Source: Rachycentron canadum
Taxonomy: Eukaryota > Chordata > Actinopteri > Carangiformes > Rachycentridae
Reading direction: 5' to 3'
DNA: 64,000 nt
Assembly (NCBI GenBank): GCA_038496675.1
Contig: CM076651.1
Coordinates: forward strand, 23,217,246 to 23,281,245
Position numbers and translations under genes: made by a program. Shown in pieces: positions 48,360-59,924 of this stretch. Positions within the stretch are counted from its first letter, which is position 1. Each line of letters opens with the position of its first letter. The notes below the pieces were generated by a model that was given only the letters and a program-made list of their open reading frames with translations, was not told the origin of the DNA and ran no database searches.

Positions 48360-51261
48360 CTGAATGCACACACACAGAAAATGTCAGGATTGAATCATTT
48401 TGTCTAAGTAAAGCAGAGATCAAGAGATCCCTCAGGGGGTTCAAGGAGCCGACAACAAAATGAGAAACTCTTCACTTTTTTTAAATTCAAAGTAAACCTT
48501 CCCTGTGGTCTGGCACTGTAGGTTTCAGACAAGAAGATTCATTCCTCAACTATTATTTGACAAGGTGTTTACAGAGTATTTGGATACACAAACAGGTATA
48601 GCAGAGTCAAAGTTGGAAGAAACTGTTAGTTGGGTTTGTAGCACAGTTAATGGCATATTGACCACAATTCACAGGGCATTTACTCTTGCTCCACTCACTC
48701 CTAGCTCCTTATTAGCTTGCCCTGACATTAACTGGTGCATTGAGAATAGTTCACGCAGGTGTTAAATGGTCCCATCCAAGGTTCAACAAATGGACAAAAT
48801 CATAAGTTTGAAAAAATAATGTTCTTTGTATCATCATCATCAATGATGAAGAGAGGCAAGAGTGGTAGGTCTGGGCAATTAACTGAAAAGGTATCAAAAC
48901 TGACATTCAGAAGCTCTCACCAACTTAATTTTCTCATGTGGGTTTATTTGGTTAATACTTTCCTCAGTGTATTCCTTCATGAACTGTCCCCTTAAAAAAT
49001 GCTGCCTGGTGTTCAGTCATGTGCCTCCGCCCCGCCCAGATAACATTAGCCTGTGTTCACTCAAAGCAAAGCTGGACATATGAGTGCAAACACTGAGCCT
49101 CAGACTACTTCCAAACTAATGTTTTACTTTTAAAACTACAGTGGTTGTGATATCCATACTAGTATCAGAAATGTCTCTAAAATTCATTGGCATTGGTGAA
49201 TCTATGCACTGATCCAATACCACATAACTTATTTATAAATGTTATAGTTTCATACTTAGATAAAGCAGCAGTTTTCCTGGGACTCAATTGTGTTGATGTT
49301 CTGCTGTTCTAAAATTAGTCTACACAGGAGATTAAAACTATTGCTTTAGAGCAGTGAAAAATAATCGACTTCTGGTGTATATTGTAACATTAGCCATGAG
49401 GAAAACATCAGCAATTTGCAAAGCTTTAATTTGGCTTTCATTTGAAGGGTGACACTAGTGTTGGGACAACTAGTGTAAGAATATTTTTTTACTTCTTTCT
49501 TATTCAGAGTCAAATTATAGAAAAGAAGAAATAAATATAATATGGCATTCATATATCTGCTACAAAAGGGTTTAACAGCTGTCCCCTTTTCAGTTTGAAA
49601 ACCAGCATTGTGTAATCGTCCAGATGGGTCTTATCAGTCAAGAATCTACTGTGTTGTGGTTACCACAATAAATACCCAAGTCAATATGCCCCAAATTACT
49701 GGAAAGGCACAGGCCTTTTTATAGCTTTATTAATTGTGTATGAAATACCATAAACAGACTTTACATGAACAAGACGTGAAATATGAACGTGGGCAGAAAT
49801 GACAGACACTGGTTAAAACCAGCAGCCTTGAATGATTTGTTTGACCTGTAACAGAGTGGCTGAATTTCATATCAGTGCTGGTACCCTTCAAGTACCCTTA
49901 TCAGTTTGAAGAAGGGTGTGCATGTTCAGTTTCAACATCAACCCTCACAGCTCTGCTGCTGGTTGAACATGACACTTTGGGCCATATGTATTCACATTCA
50001 ACAGTGCAGCCATTGAATCAACCGAATCAACAGGAGCCAAACACACTGATGAGATTATTGTGTGTTTTATGGTGTAAATAAATACTGCCATCTAAAACAT
50101 GATTTTAAAAGGTATATGTACAGGAGCTACAGTGACTAGGCCAGTGTGAGTGTGTCTGACAGGTTTCTGGGTATGTGTGGCCAAGTGTTTATTTTATGGC
50201 AAGTGTTTGTTGGACTCTGACAAGGTGGAGCAGAGACAGCTTGCTTCCCAGCAGGCATTGCTCCACACAGTCAACACCCACACAAGTCAAAGTGGAATAA
50301 GGCGTGTGCACACACAAACACACAGATTGAGTTATATTTATAGATATATAGATCTATCACTCTGATATGATGAATACAATGTCTATATTCATGTTATAGA
50401 TGATATTGTATGTTTATCAGTGCTACACTAACCTAACCTTATTTGTGTCACCTCTGGCTTAAACACTGGACAACTCACTGTGTTGTTTCCTTGGAAACAC
50501 ACACACTATGTTACTGGGTTTCCACTTAAAAATGGGAACCCATTAGACAAGCATAAGTTGAACATTAAACTTCCCTCAGAAGACTTAAAGGTTAACGTGT
50601 AAGATTTGGACAGAAATTTTATTTAATTTCAATTTTATATAACTAACACCATCAACAGTGTGTGAAGGAGCCACAGTGATGATGCCTGACCAAGACCTCC
50701 ATCTACTGTATATCAGCAATATCTACTGAAATTAGCATGCTAACCAGCTAGCACTGCCCTGCCTTGTAATACTACTTTGTGACACTAAATGCTACGTAAG
50801 TCAGCGTAGCCTCTAGGCTGACTTATGTAGAAATCAATTCAAGAGTCACAATCAAGAGAAATCAATTTTTTAAGTTACACATCTTGGACTGCTCAGTAAA
50901 AGCAATTATATCGCAACCAATACTTCCTGGTTAGTTAATACAGGAAACAGTCTGACCTGAATGGTAAAAAGGTTAGATGCATTGTCAATGTGCCATGTCA
51001 TTCAGGGGTTGAGGTTGTGTCTAAATATTGTAGAAAAACTAACTAGGTCTGCCTGAGTTTAATGGGGTCACATCACCCCCAGCCTCTGTGTACACAGGCC
51101 TCTAAAAATACATTTCAGGATGTGACCAAGCTAAGATCTGAGAAACACTTCTGACCCAATTCTGAGTTTTACAACAGTTCTACATCAATGTAGTGCTACC
51201 TGAGAAGTAGCACTCACAGCAACACATCCATTACCCCTACCTACACTGTCATTGCTTGCAT

Positions 51262-51915
51262 AGGTTCCCCCTGAGACAGGCAGCTCAGGTGAGCTGGTGG
51301 CTCTAAATTACCCTTAAGTGTGAATGTGAATGGATGTCTGCCTCCATGAGTCCATCTTAGCTTGTCCAATTATCATCATAGACTGTATAAAAGTAGACAT
51401 AGACACTGAATCTGAAAAGTGAAGCCAATGCTGAGGAGCCTTAAACCTACATTCTATTTAATGACCATCAGGGGGTGACTCCACTGGTTGTAAAAATAAG
51501 TCAGATTGTATTGAAGTCTATGTGAAAATGGCCTGACTCTCTAGTTTCACTTCTTCAATAAAACATGATGTTCATTTTTTTAAATGATGGCTCCATTTAG
51601 AGGAAAAGTGACCATAAAGCAGGGCATGCATTAGGGCGTGGTTACTGTGGGAGAAGACTGTACCACACACAGCGACCTGCCTGGCTATCACAACAAAATA
51701 CAGAGCAGGTCGGATCCACCCCTCACGCCTCTTCAGCTTCACCTTCAACTCAAAATATTGTTTCTTCTGGTTTCAAAAAACGATAAACCAAAAAAAGATA
51801 AATTGGAGACTTCAAAACAGTAACTCAGAAACCACGTGTCACAATGAGTTGACACCTGGCTGTCACCCACCTCCCTTGCGTCCCTCTGGTAGAGCTTAAG
51901 AATAGATGGATGGTA
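51262..51915 (+). repeat. TIR-type repeat copy 4 nested in another fish repeat
   Basis: The outer repeat shows as CAGGTGAGCTGGTGGCTCTA and AAGTGTGAATGTGAATGGAT at 51262-51375, and apparently resumes at 51856-51915 (GCTGTCACCCACCTCCC, TAGATGGATGG). Between them, 51376-51855 is a copy of the TIR-type repeat, starting CATAGACTGTATAAAAGTAG and matching copy 2 over most of its length. Confidence 0.5.
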
Positions 51916-52650
51916 AGATATATATAGAACATTCCCTCTGTGCCTTAACTTAACTCCCTAAGTATAAAAGAAGAGAAGACAACTCATTGTGGTCCTTCAT
52001 GTTAAGTAGATTATTAAATCAATGAACAAAGTGGCTATTTTGGTCTGTTTAGCCTTTTCTGATCTCATAACATTGCAACAGATGCCTGTGTACACCCAGC
52101 TCAGTGTACTATGGACCTTGTTACTGTTAATCCAGTGTGGATCTAGAAGGCATTGCACAGTCATTCATTCATACACTCATTCATGAATGTGTCAAGCAGT
52201 TTAAATAGTTCTGAGATGCCCATCAGCAGGAACAGATCAATATTTATATTTGATTAATTTTCACATTTATATCTAAGTTGCAAGACTAAGAAAGTAGTCC
52301 TGTGGCTTCAGAAAGAATTCGGACGCCATCACTTTTCCCATGTTTTATAGTGCTGGAGTTTTTATTTTAAATGTGTAAAATTCAACATCCACCTAGAGTC
52401 TAAAACTTAAAATGATAAACTCTTTTTTTATCTAATTTACAGAAATATTTACACCCTTTGCCTTTGTAGTGACTCCTAACTGTGGTCAGATGGACATATA
52501 TATATATATCAGTGTTGTATCTTATCTGTATCCAAGCATAAATAACATGTATTTGCAGAACAGAAATGCAAAGGATTCTGTGTGTCAAATATTTTGGAAA
52601 GTGTCTCCATTAGATACCTTTTCCACCACAGAACTGACTCAGCTGTAGTC

Positions 52651-52688
52651 TGAGCTTCATGCTAACATTAACATTAGCATGAAGCTCA
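52651..52688. repeat. perfect 15-bp inverted repeat with 8-nt loop
   Basis: Arms TGAGCTTCATGCTAA and TTAGCATGAAGCTCA around CATTAACA. GCTAAC/GTTAGC words are common in fish repeats, which may explain part of it. Confidence 0.9.
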
Positions 52689-54712
52689 TATACAAACATT
52701 ACAACAGCTATGTCCCTATTCAAGAAGGATGTGGCTTTTGTAGTTGTCGTAGTTGATGTCGCTGTCGTAGATCACAGAGGTAGAACGAAAATTGTTCTGT
52801 CCTTAACAACATACAACCTTTTTCTTATTTTCAAAAAACTTTTGTGGCTACTTAGCCTTACCATTAGGTGTGAACTGATCTAAAACACAATACAATGCAC
52901 TGAATTTTGGGACAGATCCAACAGGTTTTTGTGGCCCAGGAAAAGAAGGACCCATTTCTCTGCCACATTTGAAGGAGCCTTCATAGTAACACCTCTGTGA
53001 TGCAATTGGTCTTCAAACACAGGCTCCAAATGATGAGGACAGCAAAGTACAGTTTAGCATGCTAGAATCAATTTCAAGTGTACGTTTTTTGTGAGTTCTG
53101 CTTATGGGTATTGCTGTATCAAAATCACAGTGTAATAAAAGATCTAAGTATAATAAACATTAACAATACTATCATAAAAAAGATGATAATGAAGAGTAAT
53201 GCCTGATAACTCGAGAGCAAACTATAGCTGGAATAATTAGTCTATTAATCACTAAATTTAATTCACTTATTATCATTAAAAGTAATAATCTTGAGTTTAA
53301 TCTTCATTGTAGTCCTTTTTTAGTTAAATATTAGTTGGTTCTAGTTTCCAAGATTTGAGGATTCACTTATTTTTATCAAATATGGGTAACATCTTTGGGT
53401 TTTGGACTATTGGTCAGATGTCACTTTGGGCTCTGCAAAGGTGTGATGACCATTTTTCATTTCATTTTTATGGTAAAATAACCATTAATTGTAAGCCTAC
53501 TGTGGTTCCAAGTCCTGGACTAACAATTGGTCTGGTAAACCAGACAAAATCACCATCCCCTGATTCACACACTATCGTGTAAAATGGTAAATATCAGCTG
53601 ATCATAGTACATCTTTGGGTTCTTTTCCTGTGTCTGCCACTGAGCAGACATGCTGGGCATCTTATTTAAAACATTTTATAAATTATTAACTGAGTAATCA
53701 TAAATAAGGTATAGTTGCAGCCTTACAGTTAACAATGAACCTCCCTCACCTCTCTTCTTTGCTGTTGATGGATTGAGTAGAATCCTTCATGTCTATGATT
53801 TATTGTTGTTTGTATAGATTATTATGAGCACATGTTCAAAAAGTTTGCCTTTTCTAATTATTTTATCCATTTATGGTTTCAGTGGGATGAACACAAATTA
53901 TACCAAATCAATAAACATGAAAATCACATGAACTAAACAAGTTGAAACAACACCAACAATGCAATACTCAAAAAAGTATTAGTAGGGATGTTAAGTGCCA
54001 AGGAAACCAGGCCAATGCAGTCAATATAAAAAAGGTCTAACAGGCCCTGTGTAAAGCCTAGTCACCTGCATTGTTAACTGAGGAATGAACAATAAAGCCC
54101 TCACAGATCTCAAGGTACACTTGGGGTTTATGATGTAAAAGCTTAGAAACACCATCTACCTAGAATCCAGCATACAACATGTCAAGGCAAGAAAACTTTA
54201 AATGCCACATGAAATCCGCACACTGTTGTAAACTAGATGCGATGTTAAAATTTGCATCTGGTCACCGACTCATCCTAAAGCAAAACATGAAGGTTAGCAG
54301 GGCACATTTCTACAATTGAGTAAGATAAATAATCAGATGTGAGAAGTTAATTTGTTGATACTACGATAACAACATATCTGACAACGCAGTGCAACAAAAA
54401 TGAGATGTTCAGATATTCACCGCACGTACCCATCGGTCTATTCAGGGTGGGGAATACTTTCAAATATTACACAATGGCCACTCATTATTCTAGTTACACT
54501 CATGTGAGTTTGGCATTGGTCAGCTACACAGGAGTTAGGTTTAAGCTCGGCCAGGTACTGACCGAGTTTAAGCTCATGAACCCCGCTGAAAAGTGAAGAA
54601 GACCCGTTACATCACCACACATCTCAAGTCTCCAATCCACAGGTGTTTTCCCTTGTCATCGTTAGCTGACAGCTAATTAGTGTCTATTTATTCCCTCTGG
54701 GAAACTACTTAC

Positions 54713-54789
54713 CCACAATAGTGTGCTTTAATTTTCACAAACTCCGTTTCCAAGTCCATTACGGATCCGTTTGACGCGAGCATATGCAT
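54713..54789 (-). CDS. prkcz: prkcz coding exon 1 (start codon, first PB1 strand)
   Basis: The exon encodes residues 1-25 plus two bases of codon 26. The start ATG is at 54789-54787 with A at -3. An in-frame TAG at 54811-54813 closes the frame eight codons upstream, so this is the first possible start. Met3 and Met11 are in-frame alternatives. The exon ends in VKIKAHYCG, which aligns with the start of the PB1 domain (vertebrate relatives usually read HYGGD or similar), and is followed by a strong gtaagt donor. Phase 2 matches exon 2 exactly. Residues 1-16 do not resemble the mammalian N-terminus I remember, so the start is placed by frame and context. Confidence 0.85.
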
Positions 54790-55140
54790 TGTACAGTTTG
54801 GTTTATCTCCCTACGAGGCAAACGTTAACTGGACAGGCCTTGTCAGACTTGTCGGGAAAATAAAAGTTTACATAACACGACCAGGGTTAACGATTCGTCC
54901 GATACCGTAGACAGAACACTTGTCGAGCTGCTTTAAAGTTTCTTTCGTTTAGGCACCACAGTCTTTGATGGCGAACGAGCTGTCAATGTGGCTCCAATCG
55001 CGTTACTATTTCGAGTTTTTCGTATCAAAATAAAACACATAGAAATGAATGTTTCCTGTGTTGGTTTCAGGACAAAAGTGTTGTCTTTATTTTGAAGCGG
55101 AAATTCCTCAACGCCTGAGCGTGTTGGAGCTAACTTGACA
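54790..55140 (-). promoter_or_regulatory. prkcz: prkcz main promoter and 5' UTR region
   Basis: The stretch directly upstream of the start codon has clearly more CpG dinucleotides than the surrounding DNA (for example near 54774, 54895, 54970, 55000 and 55110). It contains an inverted CCAAT box (CCAAT on the plus strand at 54994-54998), a common NF-Y site in TATA-less promoters. No TATA box is evident in a suitable place. The exact transcription start cannot be read from sequence; I place it roughly at 54900-55000. There is no sign of a separate upstream non-coding exon. Confidence 0.55.
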
Positions 55141-57900
55141 CAGTGTCCTACGGCTCACTATGGTTACCGTAATCCAAATTCACCTGTCCCAGTAATTCTG
55201 ACAGAGTTGACCCACCTCCCGGCAAAAACTTCCATTATTCGTGTAGAAATGTATAAATGGTTTATGGTGGCTCATGATGACGTTATTTGCTAACTATGAA
55301 AGCTGAGTAGTAGTATTTTCCTCAATAGTTTACCCTCTGATTATTTAACTGGTCTGTCTCATGAATGAATACTTCATTAAACCTTCCTCGTGAAATGTCC
55401 TTGTCATATTTTAACGTTAGAGGTGGTCTCTTCATCCTGAAATAACTGTTAGTGTACATAAGAATGTTTATTAATGTGTTATAAAATTGTATTTAATTAT
55501 TCGGTGTTATAATAAAGTTTAATTTAAAAAAAGGTTGTCACGAGTTGAACCTTACACAAAATATTTCATGGTTAGGGCCTCGACATTGAGAAGACAGTTG
55601 TTACGCGCCACCTGCTGGTAAATTAGCAACGTCGGTGGGACCTCAGTGTTTATGGGTAACTATTCAAAAAAGCTTGGTCGCTGCCAGGACAACTTGGGTG
55701 GCAAAGTGGATGGTTTTCATTTTAAATTTTCACACTAGTGCCTACCAAGACTACACCTTAGAGCACAAAACAAGTCTGAGTAACTAATTAACTAACAACC
55801 TTTCAAACTAACAATATTTTTATTAGGCTGTCAGTCAACCTTCTTCTTTAACATGGGGTAAAGGGGCTGTAAATGTAAGTCTTTCAGAAACATACACAGA
55901 GGCGCTGGGCCCAACCTACAACTTGCCATGATGTCATTCAAAGAATGCTGGAGCAGATAATAGGAAAATGATTTGTTTTCATTGTGTCATGAGTACATAA
56001 TTTTTTACTTCCTACTGTATGAAACTGGTTTCTAAAGAGAGTCTACATATTCAAGAACTTGTTCCAGAAACAACCATTTCACTTTAGATGAGAAACCGAA
56101 GAACTGCAGGTTTAGGACCAGCATGCACCTGAGGAAGGGAGCCATGATTTCTATCTTCTATTGTTCACTTGCTTGACAAAGTAAATTAAAGTAAGTAATA
56201 AATAGACGTTGTATGGTCCATTGGCTTGTTTTACCTGTGAACAATTCATTCCTGTAGTGCAGCAGTGACCTTTTGACCCTGTTAGGTATTAAGGGGAAAA
56301 AAATCTTTCATTTTACTTGAAACGGTGTACTTGCAGCCTGAAGGGCATCCACTGCTGTTTTACAATGGAGGACTTGTCATGTGAGGCGCAGATATGAGTC
56401 TGAAGCACCCTCTGCTGGAGACATGGGAGTCAAATTATCTTTGTGTCCCATCCTGAGAGAGTCCAACAGTTCATGAAGGCTAAAGTCTCTGTGGAGGTGT
56501 ATTTCAGCTCTGCCCTCCATCTACTCAGCAGAGAGATGGTGTAAAGGTTGGATTTTCATAATCAATCAATAATCAGGGGAGGATGGTAAAAGACCATCCT
56601 GTAAGTTGTCCTGTGGCCCAAGCATCACACAGGACAAGACGTGTCCCCACAGGATATTCATCTGTTTCCTCTCACATCCAGTCAGTTTAACTTCATTTTG
56701 TCCAGCCAGTCACATCACAAATTGTTGAGATGTTGTTTTGTAATACATGTTGGCCTCTTTTACTGGGAGCAGCACAAATGTCTGTCATCAGTCCCTCCTC
56801 TTTGTATGTAATGCAGACAGCTGACCCGCTGACTGTTTGTCTTCATGCCCTGGATGGTGATGTATTGTTCCACAAGGTGTGTTTGGTAACCCCCCAATCT
56901 TCAAGGTGGAACCTAAATCATCAAACTCTGTTTGTAGTATTTGCTGTGTGTAGCTCCCCTGATCATTTTCCCAAGAGCTTCATGTTTTTTAGAAGTCTTT
57001 GATTGAAGCTCTTGAAATGGGATGTGTTGCAGTTTCCCCTGTTGTTGCTAGGAGACAACCTACAAATAATTTAAAGTTAGAGGTTTTTTTGGTCTGTACA
57101 CTGTAAATGTTGCTCAGACCTGCTGTGTTCATGTCCAATCAAATTTAACATGAAACATTAGCCAGATCCAGATCCAGCCAGATGTTCAAAGAAAGCACAT
57201 TTATCTGAGATCACCAGGTGAAGGAAAGCAGATGCCCCTGTTTTTGAGACTGATGATTCTGTGTCTATATCTGTGGGTTATATCATTCACTGCTCTTAAG
57301 ACAACACAGTAAGGAGTTGCACTTGTCAGCCAAAATAGGAACAGCAGAACCTCTAGGTCATGACCCCAGCGATCATCAAATGTAGAGAGAGACAGATGTG
57401 TGTGAGATGGGTCACTGTGGACCTGGAGAGGTAGAAGTCTGGTCGCCGCCCACTGGCCATGACCAAGACAGTTCAGTGCACAGAACTGAGATGTTTGTAA
57501 ATAAGCATATTAAAAACATGACATCCATGCTGTCATTAAATGAAATCTGTGTCTAAAAGTTATGCAACAACATGAATACATGCTGTAATAGTTTACTGTA
57601 TGTGAGGTGTGCACAAATTGAGCCATGTCTAAGTTCCCCAGGAGGGGTGTACTGTCTGCCACCATGAGCATGAACTGTTGACTGAATTCAGAAGCTGAAT
57701 TCAGAAAAAGTGCATGTACCTATGTAATGTGAGCAGCACAACAATACTCTTTATTCATGTAATTTATTAATTCATTTCTATTAATTGTATATGACATTCA
57801 GACAATAAGGCAATTCACAGATATTTTTATATAAAAGTTTTCACACAATGAAAAATGATGACAATAAATGATTTGACTTTTGTTAAAAGTTGAAAGATTG
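55141..57900. other. upstream flank of prkcz, unannotated
   Basis: Apart from the CTCF-like words, I see no gene. The open frame 56730-57002 is not recognised. A tandem CTGAATTCAGAAG duplication is near 57681-57708. Confidence 0.55.
55605..55618 (-). promoter_or_regulatory. CTCF-like site upstream of prkcz
   Basis: The minus strand reads CCAGCAGGTGGCGC, which fits the core CTCF consensus closely. It lies about 0.8 kb upstream of the prkcz start codon. A weaker relative, CCAGCAGAGGGTGC, is near 56402-56415 on the same strand. This is a motif match only; similar CACCTGCTGG words also occur in fish repeats. Confidence 0.4.
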
Positions 57901-57940
57901 ATATATATCTCTCTATATCTATATATAGAGAGATATATAT
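57901..57940. repeat. AT/CT-rich perfect palindrome, 18-bp arms
   Basis: Arms 57901-57918 (ATATATATCTCTCTATAT) and 57923-57940 around a 4-nt loop, followed by a further CTCTCTATATATATA unit. It probably grew from a simple repeat. Confidence 0.85.
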
Positions 57941-58139
57941 ATCTCTCTATATATATACATGCATTAACATATAATCAGATGTTCATCTGAGTCAAAAATA
58001 CAAACAAACTTAATGTGCACAAGATAATTACTCACAAACAATTCTATCCCTTCATGTCTTCATTGAACACACCCTTTAAACACTGACGGTGCCGGTGGGA
58101 AATGTAAGTGAAACCTTTAATAACTGGTGGAACCTCCTC

Positions 58140-58400
58140 TCCAAGAACCTGAAACCAGATCTTCAGTAGCTACTGATCAGAGCTGCTCAATGCTCAGGAG
58201 GAGGTTTGGACCTTGTCTAGTGTGAGCGACCCTCCTCAGATCAGTCCACAGCATCTCTACTGGATTAAGGTCTGGACTCTGACTGGACCACACCAGAAGG
58301 AGGATTCTCTTTGTCTGCAGTTGTTATATAGTAGATTTACTCTGATATTCGGGATCATTTTCTGGCTGGATCAGCAGATGCAGCTACCATGACATTATCC
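58140..58400 (-). pseudogene. Tc1/mariner transposase fragment (C-terminal part)
   Basis: The minus-strand translation contains PENDPEYQSK (the usual DNDPKH region, with the catalytic Asp replaced by Glu), then SSQSPDLNPVEMLWTDLRR, which carries the third catalytic Glu context of DD34E transposases. There is an in-frame stop between them. Only the C-terminal third remains. Confidence 0.8.
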
Positions 58401-58844
58401 TGGAAGCAGTGGCGGCCGACCAATAGATGGCACTAGGGCTATATTTTGGATTTTGGTTTTGCCTCCCTGGAGAAAAATGCACCAGCCACCACAGCCATAA
58501 AGCATTATCTGTGTCCAGTTTTGTGGGTGATATCATTGACTGTGGGATGCCAAAGGCTTTGTTTCATGTCACAATTGATGGGTCTACACTCTTTTTCTTG
58601 CTACAGTGTTTAAATGATTTTTTGCACATGGACAAAATCAACACAATGTGTGTTATGAGTTCCAGTAGATTGTGCTTGTTCACAACAGGATGACTGCGAT
58701 TTATTAACTATACTACTATAACTAGTGGGTAGATGCAATGTCTAATATCAAAAAAAGTGGTGTGAATGGTGTAATCAACTGGGTAATCATGGGAGAGAAT
58801 ATGTTGGCAAACACAACTGAACAACTAGGCTAAATGATACTACT

Positions 58845-59600
58845 ATCACAATTATATTGACATTTCCTCATTTGGCAAATGCTTTTATCCTAAGTGACTC
58901 ACAAATGAAGGACAGAGCTTCATTGCAGTGGAAGTCCTTGGTGTAAGTATCAGGTTCTACATCCACTAGTCAAGGAAATCATATAAGAAAGTATACAGTA
59001 GGTGCTAGTTAGATGGGTTTTAGGAGAGATGCTCTTGGAAGACAGACACCCTGACTTGGACTTGATTCTAGCGACCATGGGTAGCCAGAGTAAATCAATG
59101 AGTGGCAGACTGACGTGTGCCCTTTTGGGTTGATTGAAGATCAGACGGCTGCTGCATTCTGGACTATCTATACATGTTTCACTGAGAACAAAGGAAGACC
59201 TACCAGAAAAGCATTGGTAGTTGAGGCCAGAGATAACCAAGGCCTGGACCAAGCTGGGTGGCGTACTGACTCCAGTATGGCCTGATTTTTCTCATAATGT
59301 ACAAAGCAAAGCAACGTGACCGATATATGGATACAACATGGTCAGAGAAAGATAACTGGTCGTTGAACGTGACATCTAGGTTTCTTGCAACTTTGGTTAA
59401 GGTAAAGGAAGAAGAAGCAATTTTGTTATTGATATCATGACTCAAAGGCCGGGAAGACAAGGTGTTCAGTCTACTCATGGAATCTGATAGATTGAATATA
59501 ATTTTATCTTGACATTGAACCTGGTGGATCTCGGTGGTCGGCAAAACATCACGACTTTTCATTGTCAGGTCTACTGGGGGAAGATGGAGGAAAAATATGT
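58845..59600 (-). mobile_element. L2-type LINE, 3' end of ORF2 plus tail
   Basis: Minus-strand segments read ARNLDVTFNDQLSFSDHV, FALYIMRKIRPYWSQYATQL, LVQALVISGLNYQ, then RLIFNQPKRAHVSLPLIDLL and WLPMVARIKSKS. This is the C-terminal part of the reverse transcriptase of L2-clade LINEs, over at least two frames with small indels. The 3' tail near 58860-58900 reads GTGACTCACTTAGGATAAAAGCATTTGCC-like on the minus strand in pieces, the typical L2 and SINE tail. It is 5'-truncated and inactive. Confidence 0.85.
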
Positions 59601-59689
59601 AGTTATATTACTACCTCCTTCGAAGGAAACTAATTTTATTAAAAGAAATTTCTTTTCTGTGTGATCTTTCCATCCACACTCCAGTCCAA

Positions 59690-59880
59690 TTGGTGAGGGT
59701 AATGCACTTTTAAGTTGGTTTGACAACTGCCAATAAATGACACCTGATGCCTGATGCTCATGGTGGTGCCAGCAGAGTTTCGTTCTGCTGCACTCTTGAT
59801 TTCTTCTGTAGGCTTCTTTGCAGGTGTTCCCTGCCAGATTGTGCTATCTGCATGTGTCTCACACGTTGATGAAAGATAAC
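59690..59880. repeat. possible dispersed repeat scrap
   Basis: The words CACTCCAGTCCAATTGGTGA, GGTAATGCACTTTTAAGTTG and ACTGCCAATAAATGACACC are familiar from fish repeats; I cannot assign the family. Confidence 0.35.
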
Positions 59881-59924
59881 GCTGTAATTTCAGGACTTAC
59901 TTTAGGCCTTTAGAGGAGACTTGG

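Larger units (their letters stand above)
48360..54712 (-). other. prkcz: prkcz intron 1 (6.35 kb)
   Basis: The intron is bounded by gtaagt after 54713 and attcag before 48359. It contains the nested repeats at 51262-51915, a (TA)n tract at 52496-52509, a perfect inverted repeat at 52651-52688, and possible repeat scraps at 50595-50840 and 52900-53060 that I cannot name. No additional exon is seen. Confidence 0.85.
1..54950 (-). other. prkcz: prkcz gene span, 5' part (exons 1-5)
   Basis: Atypical protein kinase C zeta is a cytosolic Ser/Thr kinase of the Par3-Par6-aPKC polarity complex. Its N-terminus holds a PB1 domain that binds Par6 and p62, then a pseudosubstrate, one C1 finger and the kinase domain. 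Five exons on the minus strand join in one frame to give 142 residues covering PB1, linker, pseudosubstrate and the first C1 residues. Zeta rather than iota is indicated by the linker PSIPEQPGLPCPGEDK and by GHLFQAKRFNR after the pseudosubstrate; from memory, iota has GHTFQAKRFNR. Introns are about 6.35 kb, 0.85 kb, 0.49 kb, 40.5 kb and more than 6.2 kb. The right limit (transcription start) is estimated, not seen. The 3' end lies outside the window. Confidence 0.95.
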
